A DNA stretch of 64,000 bases, taken from NCBI RefSeq assembly GCF_000513955.1, contig NZ_AZUZ01000001.1, positions 110,588-174,587 on the forward strand, in the 5' to 3' direction. Made by a program: the position numbers and the translations under genes. The notes below the pieces were generated by a model. The model did not search any database. It was not told the origin of the DNA and worked only from the letters and a program-made list of their open reading frames with translations. The DNA is from Pseudoxanthomonas suwonensis J47. Lineage in GTDB: Bacteria > Pseudomonadota > Gammaproteobacteria > Xanthomonadales > Xanthomonadaceae. Below are positions 58,687 through 64,000 of this stretch, piece by piece (the first letter of the stretch is position 1; each line of letters begins with the position of its first letter).

Positions 58687-59211
58687 ATGCCGATGTCCCA
58701 GTATTCCCGCCTTGTCCGCGCCTCCGCGGGCGTGCTCCTGGCCTTCACCGTGGTCGCGTCGCTGGGCGGCTGCTCCTGGTTCCGCAAGGGGCCGAAGGGC
58801 GACTACGCGCTCAGCCCCGAAGCGCGTCCGCTGGAAGTGCCGCCGGACCTGAACCTCCCCGACACCTCCGGCGCGATGGCGCTGCCGCCGGCCGCTGGCC
58901 AGGCCGCGCAGCAGGTGCCGGGCGCCGCGCCGGCGGCCTCGCCGAGCGGCTTCACCGTCGAAGGCACCCGCGACGAGGTGTTCGCCCGCGTCGGCACCGC
59001 GCTGGAAGGCATCGAAGGCCTGACCATTTCCAGCCGCGCGCAGCTGCTGGGTACCTACGACGTCAGCTACGAAGGCACCGACTTCCTCGTGCGCGTGGTC
59101 GCGGTGCAGAACGGCGCCTATGTGTCGGCGGTCGATCCGCGCGGCGTGCAGGCCACTTCGCCGGCGGCGCTCAAGGCGATCACCTCGGTGCAGGCGGCGC
59201 TGGCGCGCTGA
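58687..59211 (+). CDS. BamC/NlpB-like lipoprotein (short form)
   Basis: 174 residues. The signal peptide has a lipobox 'VASLGGC' with the acylated Cys at about residue 29. The following unstructured segment 'GDYALSPEARPLEVPPDLNLPDTSG' resembles the BamC N-terminal stretch that contacts BamD ('Y...S..LEVPPDL'). Only one C-terminal domain of about 80 residues follows, so it is half the length of E. coli BamC. Position directly after dapA matches E. coli nlpB. GGAG precedes ATG 58687. Confidence 0.85.
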   Translation: MPMSQYSRLVRASAGVLLAFTVVASLGGCSWFRKGPKGDYALSPEARPLEVPPDLNLPDTSGAMALPPAAGQAAQQVPGAAPAASPSGFTVEGTRDEVFARVGTALEGIEGLTISSRAQLLGTYDVSYEGTDFLVRVVAVQNGAYVSAVDPRGVQATSPAALKAITSVQAALAR

Positions 59212-59234
59212 TCCAGCCGCCAGGCAGCAAATGG

Positions 59235-59262
59235 AAAAGGCGCCCGCTGGGGCGCCTTTTTC
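59235..59262. terminator. Bidirectional terminator between bamC-like gene and fdxA
   Basis: AAAAGGCGCC - loop - GGCGCCTTTTT, with a T-run on the plus strand and a four-T run on the minus strand. It ends 43 bp before the fdxA stop. Confidence 0.88.
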
Positions 59263-59305
59263 GTATCCGTCGAACGGAGGCGTCGCGCACGGGGCGCGCG
59301 CAGGT

Positions 59306-59629
59306 TCAGCGTTCCAGCAGCGGCAGCTTGCCCGGCTTGCCGTCCCACTCGGCGGCGTCGGGCAACGGTTCCTTGCGCACGGTGATCACCGGCCAGGCGC
59401 GGGACAGTTCGGCGTTGAGCGCCACGAAGGCCTCCTGGCCGGCCGGCACGTCGTCTTCCGGATAGATGGCCTTGGCCGGGCATTCCGGTTCGCACAGGGT
59501 GCAGTCGATGCACTCGTCCGGGTCGATCACCAGGAAGTTCGGGCCTTCATGGAAACAGTCGACCGGGCACACCTCCACGCAGTCGGTGTACTTGCACTTG
59601 ATGCAGTTCTCGGTGACGACGAAGGGCAT
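59306..59629 (-). CDS. fdxA: 7-iron ferredoxin FdxA
   Basis: 107 residues. Cluster ligands are in '[21 protein letters not shown]' (3Fe-4S plus one 4Fe-4S ligand) and '[16 protein letters not shown]' (4Fe-4S). The C-terminal extension '[28 protein letters not shown]' is typical of the Azotobacter FdI/FdxA type. It is a small electron carrier; the partner is unknown. Single gene with its own terminator. The ATG at 59629 is the family start '[12 protein letters not shown]'. Confidence 0.97.
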   Translation of the reverse strand: MPFVVTENCIKCKYTDCVEVCPVDCFHEGPNFLVIDPDECIDCTLCEPECPAKAIYPEDDVPAGQEAFVALNAELSRAWPVITVRKEPLPDAAEWDGKPGKLPLLER

Positions 59630-59700
59630 GGCGGTGTGTTGCGGCAGGAACAGGCTGCATATTCTAAGCCAGCCGCCGCCTGCCGTGCCTGCCGGGACAA

Positions 59701-60600
59701 TCAGGCCAGGCCGCGGGCCCGCGCCAGGCGGTGGATGCCCGCCGCCGCGAGCTCTTCCGGATGGCGCAGCACCTCGACCCCGCGTGCCTGCAGCGCGTGC
59801 GCGTAGCGCTCCACCAGCGCCGCGTTGCCGACCAGGTGCACCGGCGCGGGCAGTCCGGCCAGCGCCGCCTGCAGCTCGTGGCCGACCAGCAGGCCGGACA
59901 GGTACGAGGGCAGGGCGGGTGCCGGGAAACGGTTGAACAGGAAGGCGGTACGCACGCCGAACAGGTCGTGCAGCAGGCCGCCGGCCGGATCGGCGCTGCA
60001 GGCCAGGCCGGCGTCGAACGCGGCCTGGTCCAGCGGCGGCTCGCCGGTGGCCATGCTGCGGCCGAGGATGCTGTGCGCGCGCAGCAGCGCGTAGAGCTCG
60101 CCGGTCATCGCGGTGGACAGGCGCACGATCGCGCCGTCGCGCACCTGCACCCATTTGCTGTGCGTGCCCGGCAGGCAGACCGTGTGCGTGCCCGGGCCCA
60201 GCACCGGCTCCAGGCCGACGACCTGGGTCTCCTCGCCGCGCATCACGTCGCCGGCGGCGGTGGTGCGGTCGGCCATGCCCGGCACGCACCACAGCGCGCG
60301 GCCGGCCAGGCCCGGCGCCTCGGCGGAACCGTCCAGGTGCAGCATTCCCGCGGCCAGCGCGCCGACGTCGGCCGGGCAGCGCACGTACGGGACTTCGATC
60401 CAGCCGCCGCGCGCGCCGACCATGCCGGCCATCACCACCAGCGGATCGTCCCAGCCGTCGACCAGGCCGGCGAGCACGCGGCCGAAGCGGCCCTGGCAGG
60501 ACAGTGCGCCTTCGTCGCTGCGGCGGCGCTCCAGCACGCGTCCATCGTCGGCCAGGCGGTACGCACGCAGGCTGCTGCCGCCCCAGTCGACCGCGATCAC
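59701..60600 (-). CDS. dgoK: 2-dehydro-3-deoxygalactonokinase
   Basis: 299 residues. It begins (GTG start) '(M)[15 protein letters not shown]', the phosphate-binding region of the DgoK family. Further family segments: '[23 protein letters not shown]', 'GEETQVVGL', '[39 protein letters not shown]'. It phosphorylates 2-keto-3-deoxygalactonate. Its start overlaps the lactonase stop (GTGA). Last gene of the galactonate operon dgoA-dgoD-lactonase-dgoK. Confidence 0.95.
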   Translation of the reverse strand: MIAVDWGGSSLRAYRLADDGRVLERRRSDEGALSCQGRFGRVLAGLVDGWDDPLVVMAGMVGARGGWIEVPYVRCPADVGALAAGMLHLDGSAEAPGLAGRALWCVPGMADRTTAAGDVMRGEETQVVGLEPVLGPGTHTVCLPGTHSKWVQVRDGAIVRLSTAMTGELYALLRAHSILGRSMATGEPPLDQAAFDAGLACSADPAGGLLHDLFGVRTAFLFNRFPAPALPSYLSGLLVGHELQAALAGLPAPVHLVGNAALVERYAHALQARGVEVLRHPEELAAAGIHRLARARGLA

Positions 60601-61514
60601 GGCAGCACCACCCGGCTTTCCGCCAGGCCCAGGCGGCGCCCGAGCGGTACCGCGTACAGGCTGCCGGATTCCGGCGCCGCCGCGCGCGCGCTGGGGTCCA
60701 GCCCTTGCGGCGAGGTGATCACGTAGAGCATGTCCATCGCCTCGCCACCGATCGCGCAGCACGACGGCTGCGGCACCGGCATCGGCACGACGCGGTCGAC
60801 GCTGCCATCGGCGCGGTAACGGACCACGCGCGCGCCGCCCCATTGCGCGTTCCACAGCGCGCCCTCGGCGTCGATGCAGGAGCCGTCGGGCGAGGCGCCT
60901 TCCAGGTCGACACGGGCGAACTCGCGCGAAGGGCCGACCTGCGCGGCGTCGGGGTCGTAGTCGCAGGCCAGGATCAGCGGCTGCATGGAATCGCACCAGT
61001 ACAGGGTGCGGCCGTCGGGCGAGAAGCAGATCGAGTTCGGGATCGCGCTGCGCGGCAACGGCAGCACGCGCAGGCCGTGGCGCGCCGAGTACTGGTAGAA
61101 GACGCCGATCGCGGACTTGCCTGCCGATTCGTCCATCGTGCCGAACACGAAGTTGCCGTGGCGATCGGCGCGGCCGTCGTTGCTGCGGGTGCGCGGCTCG
61201 TCGGCCTGCACGTCGGCAAGGTACTGGAGGGGCAGTTCGCCATGCCCGCGCAGCGCCGCGTCCAGGTCCGCGCGCTGCAGCGATTTCGCCAGGGCCAGCA
61301 GCAGCGAGCCGTCGCTGGCCAGGGCCATGCAGCAGGGGCGGTCGGGCAGCACCCACCAGCGCGAGATGCCGCGGGCCGGTGCGTGCATCCACAGCCGCGA
61401 GCCGTCGATGTCGACCCACAGCACGATCCCGCGCCGTTCGCACCACAGCACGCCCTCGCCATGCGCGCAGCGCGAGGGGGCGACCAGTCGGGCTATGGGT
61501 TCGGCGGGCTCCAT
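60597..61514 (-). CDS. SMP-30/gluconolactonase family sugar lactonase
   Basis: 305 residues, six-bladed propeller. The metal-binding Glu is in '[21 protein letters not shown]' near the start. '[20 protein letters not shown]' (Asn-Asp) and '[19 protein letters not shown]' and '[26 protein letters not shown]' complete the SMP-30 signature. In this operon it probably opens D-galactono-lactone to galactonate; L-arabinonolactone is an alternative. It lies 10 bp after dgoD and overlaps dgoK by 4 bp. Confidence 0.92.
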   Translation of the reverse strand: MEPAEPIARLVAPSRCAHGEGVLWCERRGIVLWVDIDGSRLWMHAPARGISRWWVLPDRPCCMALASDGSLLLALAKSLQRADLDAALRGHGELPLQYLADVQADEPRTRSNDGRADRHGNFVFGTMDESAGKSAIGVFYQYSARHGLRVLPLPRSAIPNSICFSPDGRTLYWCDSMQPLILACDYDPDAAQVGPSREFARVDLEGASPDGSCIDAEGALWNAQWGGARVVRYRADGSVDRVVPMPVPQPSCCAIGGEAMDMLYVITSPQGLDPSARAAAPESGSLYAVPLGRRLGLAESRVVLP

Positions 61515-61524
61515 TGCCGCCTTT

Positions 61525-62673
61525 CTACCATTCCGCGACGCTGCCGTCCGCATGGCGCCAGACCGGGTTGCGCCAGTCGGGCGGGTTGGCATGGGCGTGG
61601 CGCAGCCGGTCCTCGTCGACTTCCACGCCCAGGCCGGGCTTCGGCAGGGCGGCGATGTCGCCGTCGACGCAGGCGAAGTCCTCCTTGTTGAGGACGTAGT
61701 CGAGCAGGTCGGCGCCCTGGTTGTAGTGGATGCCGATGCTCTGTTCCTGCAGCACCGCGTTGTGGGCGACGAAGTCCACCTGCAGGCAGGCGGCCAGCGC
61801 CACCGGGCCGAGCGGGCAGTGCGGGGCCAGGGCCACGTCGCAGGCCTCGGCCATCGCCGCGATCTTGACGCACTCGGTGATGCCGCCGGCATGCGACAGG
61901 TCCGGCTGCAGGATCGACAGGCCGCCGGCCTCGAGCACGCGCTTGAACTCGAAGCGCGAGTACATGCGCTCCCCAGCAGCCAGCGGGATCGGGGTGGCCG
62001 CGGCCAGGCGCGGGTAGTACTCGGCCTGTTCCGGCAGCACCGGCTCCTCGACGAACAGCGGCCGGTACGGTTCCAGCTCGCGCAGCAGCACGCGCGCCAT
62101 CGGCGCGGCGACGCGGCCGTGGAAGTCGATGCCGAAGTCGACGCTGTCGCCGAAGGCCTCGCGTACGGCGGCGACGCGCGCCAGCGCCGCGTCGACCGCA
62201 CGCGGGCTGTCGAGCAGCTTCAGCTCCTCGGTGCCGTTGAACTTGAAGGTGTCGAAGCCCAGTTCGCGGTAGCCGCGGATCTGTTCAACCAGCTCGGCCG
62301 GGCGGTCGCCGCCGACCCAGCGGTAGGTCTTCATGCGCTCGCGCACCAGGCCGCCGAGCAGTTCGTACACCGGCACGCCCAGGGCCTTGCCCTTGATGTC
62401 CCACAGCGCCTGGTCGATGCCGGCGATGGCGCTCATGAGCACCGGCCCGCCTCGATAGAAACCGCCGCGGTACAGGGTCTGCCACAGGTCGTTGATCCGC
62501 GACGGATCGCGCCCGACCAGGTACTCGGCCAGTTCGTGCACCGCCGCCTCGACAGTGCGCGCGCGCCCCTCGACGACCGGCTCGCCCCAGCCGCTGATGC
62601 CCTCGTCGGTCTCGACCTTGAGGAACAGCCAGCGTGGCGCGGCATGCCACGTGGTGAGGCGGCTGATCTTCAT
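61525..62673 (-). CDS. dgoD: D-galactonate dehydratase
   Basis: 382-residue enolase-superfamily enzyme that makes 2-keto-3-deoxygalactonate. The N-terminal capping domain includes '[17 protein letters not shown]'. Metal ligands are in 'DFGIDFHGR', '[10 protein letters not shown]' and '[12 protein letters not shown]'; the catalytic His region is '[20 protein letters not shown]'. The C-terminal '[19 protein letters not shown]' is the DgoD hallmark. The ATG at 62673 falls in a 14-bp tandem repeat that runs back into dgoA. Confidence 0.96.
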   Translation of the reverse strand: MKISRLTTWHAAPRWLFLKVETDEGISGWGEPVVEGRARTVEAAVHELAEYLVGRDPSRINDLWQTLYRGGFYRGGPVLMSAIAGIDQALWDIKGKALGVPVYELLGGLVRERMKTYRWVGGDRPAELVEQIRGYRELGFDTFKFNGTEELKLLDSPRAVDAALARVAAVREAFGDSVDFGIDFHGRVAAPMARVLLRELEPYRPLFVEEPVLPEQAEYYPRLAAATPIPLAAGERMYSRFEFKRVLEAGGLSILQPDLSHAGGITECVKIAAMAEACDVALAPHCPLGPVALAACLQVDFVAHNAVLQEQSIGIHYNQGADLLDYVLNKEDFACVDGDIAALPKPGLGVEVDEDRLRHAHANPPDWRNPVWRHADGSVAEW

Positions 62674-62716
62674 CGAGTGTCCTTCATCGGGTGTCCTTCA
62701 TCCGTGGTCCTTCATC
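62668..62716. repeat. 14-bp tandem repeat at the dgoA/dgoD junction
   Basis: Three units of CTTCATCGAGTGTC type (62668-62681, 62682-62695, 62696-62709) plus a half unit. On the coding (minus) strand every unit carries ATGAAG and GGAC. The dgoA stop and dgoD start codon both lie inside it. Confidence 0.85.
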
Positions 62717-63366
62717 GACGCCGTGCGCAAGGCCAGGCGGAACCGGCGCGCGTTGGCGCGCGTGGTTTCGACGTCCTGGCCGGGGCGGTAGAGCTCGCCG
62801 CCGATGCCCGCGCCGTCGCTGCCGGCGGCGAGGTAGGCGACCAGCGCATCCGGGCTCACGCCGCCGACCACGAACAGCGGCACCGGCGGCAGCACCGCGC
62901 GCAGCGCACGCACGTGGCCGGGGCCATAGGTGGCGGCGGGAAACAGCTTGAGCATCTGCGCGCCGGCGTCGAGCGCGGCGAAGGCTTCGCTGGCGGTGGC
63001 GAAGCCGGCGACCACCTGCAGCCCGGCCGCCACGGCGTGGCGGATCAGCAGCGGGTTGGTGTTCGGGGTGACGATGAAGCGCGCCCCAAGCTCCTGCAGG
63101 GTGTCCACTTCGGCCGGGCGCAGCACGGTGCCGCCGCCGATCCAGGCGCGGTCGCCGTATGCCTGCACGGCAGCCGCGATGCCCCGCGCCCAGTCGGGCG
63201 AATTGAGCGGGATCTCGATCGCGTCGTAGCCCTCGTCGACCAGCGCGCCGAGGTGTGCCCGGGCCTCGTCCGCGCCGACGCCGCGCAGGATCGCGACCAG
63301 CGGCAGCCGGAACGGCAGGCGGGCAGGGTGTCCGTCGGCGGGCGACGGCGAGGCCGGATCAGTCAT
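62698..63366 (-). CDS. dgoA: 2-dehydro-3-deoxy-6-phosphogalactonate aldolase
   Basis: 222-residue KDPG/KDPGal aldolase, class I. 'LPLVAILRGVGADEA' opens the barrel; Glu in 'YDAIEIPLNSPDW' and Schiff-base Lys in 'DAGAQMLKLFPAATYGPGHVRAL' are the catalytic residues. 'FVVGGVSPDAL' follows. It splits KDPGal to pyruvate and glyceraldehyde-3-phosphate, the last step of the De Ley-Doudoroff route. ATG 63366 is the first reasonable start; the frame is open further upstream without homology. First gene of the operon; its end lies in the tandem repeat before dgoD. Confidence 0.94.
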   Translation of the reverse strand: MTDPASPSPADGHPARLPFRLPLVAILRGVGADEARAHLGALVDEGYDAIEIPLNSPDWARGIAAAVQAYGDRAWIGGGTVLRPAEVDTLQELGARFIVTPNTNPLLIRHAVAAGLQVVAGFATASEAFAALDAGAQMLKLFPAATYGPGHVRALRAVLPPVPLFVVGGVSPDALVAYLAAGSDGAGIGGELYRPGQDVETTRANARRFRLALRTASMKDHG

Positions 63367-63548
63367 GCGCAGGCACGCACGCAGGACGCGGCGTCGAACG
63401 GGACGGTGCAGCGGACACGGGTTCCGTTCCGCGCCGCGGTGTAGTGGAACCAGCCATGGCCTCCTCCCAGGCGTCGCGAATCCCGGCCGCGCCATGGTGC
63501 GGGGCAGGGGTGGATTCGAGCGGCGGTAGCCTCGCTCGGGCAGCTATG

Positions 63549-63596
63549 TTGGGCAAATGAAATTTTCGCCGTAATCTATTCCCATGCTGAATAGAT
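63549..63596 (+). promoter_or_regulatory. lysR promoter and 23-bp palindromic operator
   Basis: TTGGGC (63549-63554) - 17 bp - TAATCT (63572-63577) forms a promoter for the LysR gene. ATCTATTC - CCATGCT - GAATAGAT (63574-63596) is a perfect palindrome containing the T-N11-A LTTR core. It overlaps the -10 and the transcription start, as expected for an autorepressed LysR gene that also controls the divergent dgo operon. Confidence 0.65.
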
Positions 63597-63610
63597 CTCC
63601 GGAGGGGGAG

Positions 63611-64000
63611 ATGGCAAAGCCGATCAACCATGCGCACTGGTCCAATCCGTCGCGGCTGAAGACGCGGCACCTGCTCCTGCTGATGCATCTGGACGAGCAG
63701 GGCTCGGTGCTGCGCGCGGCCGAGGCGGCGCGCATGACCCAGCCGGCGGCATCGAAGCTGCTGGCCGAGATGGAGGGCCTGCTCGGCGTGCCGCTGTTCG
63801 AGCGCCATGCCCGCGGGGTGGCGCCGACATGGTACGGCCAGGTGCTGATCCGGCGCGCGCGCAGCGCCTTGCTGGAGATCGGCCGCGCCCAGGAGGAGAT
63901 CGCCGCGCTGCGCGACGGGCGCATGGGCCAGGCCTCGATCGGCACCGTGGTCAATCCGGGCACCAACCTGGTCCCGCAGGCGGTGGCCGCGGTCAAGCGC
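63611..64000 (+). CDS. LysR-family regulator, N-terminal part, cut by window edge
   Basis: 130 codons are visible. HTH domain about 16-75: 'LKTRHLLLLMHLDEQGSVLRAAEAARMTQPAASKLLAEMEGLLGVPLFERHARGVAPTWYG', followed by the linker helix and the start of the effector domain ('QASIGTVVNPGTNLVPQAV'). ATG 63611 was chosen because GGAGG lies 5 bp upstream; ATG 63584 lies inside the palindrome. It faces away from dgoA and is the likely galactonate-responsive regulator of the dgo operon. Confidence 0.92.
   Translation, partial: MAKPINHAHWSNPSRLKTRHLLLLMHLDEQGSVLRAAEAARMTQPAASKLLAEMEGLLGVPLFERHARGVAPTWYGQVLIRRARSALLEIGRAQEEIAALRDGRMGQASIGTVVNPGTNLVPQAVAAVKR

Noticed and set aside
63359-63808. Minus-strand open frames over the LysR start (63359-63808 and 63544-63996)
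   Set aside because: The plus strand encodes a clear LysR HTH with promoter and SD. The opposite frames have no family features.

Overview
High-GC gammaproteobacterial chromosome. The gene order ffh / rpsP-rimM-trmD-rplS, pncC..lexA-recA-recX-alaS-csrA-tRNA-Ser(GCU) and bcp-gcvR<>dapA, together with a LexA box of the TTAGTA-N7-TACTAA type and dispersed CCCTCTCCC-rich intergenic repeats, points to the Xanthomonadaceae/Lysobacteraceae (Pseudoxanthomonas, Lysobacter or Luteimonas-like). The family assignment is firm; the genus is inference. All genes look chromosomal. No integrase, transposase, phage module or CRISPR array was seen.

Layout. 1-6.5 kb (all minus strand): the N-terminal part of a two-partner-secretion outer-membrane transporter (TpsB), a YpjD-like cytochrome c assembly protein, and a MarR-regulated tripartite drug pump (marR - outer-membrane factor - emrA - emrB) with a clear MarR palindrome. 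6.7-19.5 kb: the signal-recognition/ribosome block ffh ... rpsP-rimM-trmD-rplS, interrupted by a PLP aminotransferase gene and an opposing RND pump operon mdtABC. 19.7-25.3 kb: a small lipoprotein gene overlapping hslR, a DUF937 protein with an EF-hand, and two peroxide-defence enzymes (katG and a di-haem cytochrome c peroxidase). 25.4-27.4 kb: a WYL regulator, a GST and a GFA-family protein with a probable operator between regulator and GST. 27.4-34.8 kb: intergenic repeats including a REP pair, then mutS, a globin-coupled diguanylate cyclase and a large fusion of a DNA-binding domain, a Ser/Thr kinase, one membrane helix and TPRs. 35.1-39.5 kb: a secreted JAMM-like protein overlapping a His-rich CDF metal exporter, then a TonB-dependent receptor. 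39.6-49.2 kb: pncC, a UbiB-like kinase, a three-gene operon (53-aa membrane peptide, DUF2975 protein, HTH regulator), then the SOS genes lexA, recA, a TfoX-domain gene and recX, then alaS, csrA and tRNA-Ser. 49.4-57.6 kb (minus strand): DUF1643, tRNA-Arg(ACG), hydrolase-thiD, SulP transporter, DUF1275, an XRE regulator, PIN-PhoH, PrxQ, a 40-aa coiled-coil membrane peptide and gcvR. 57.7-59.2 kb: dapA and a BamC-like lipoprotein. 59.3-64 kb: fdxA and a D-galactonate (De Ley-Doudoroff) operon dgoA-dgoD-lactonase-dgoK facing away from a LysR gene cut by the right edge.

Working together: the two efflux operons and the MarR switch form a xenobiotic-defence set. KatG, CcP and PrxQ cover peroxide. 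lexA/recA/recX form the SOS core. The dgo operon converts galactonolactone/galactonate to pyruvate plus glyceraldehyde-3-phosphate, probably under the adjacent LysR protein. The least familiar items are the 53-aa peptide/DUF2975/HTH operon, the secreted JAMM-like protein, the HTH-kinase-TPR fusion and several well-formed operators read directly from the sequence.
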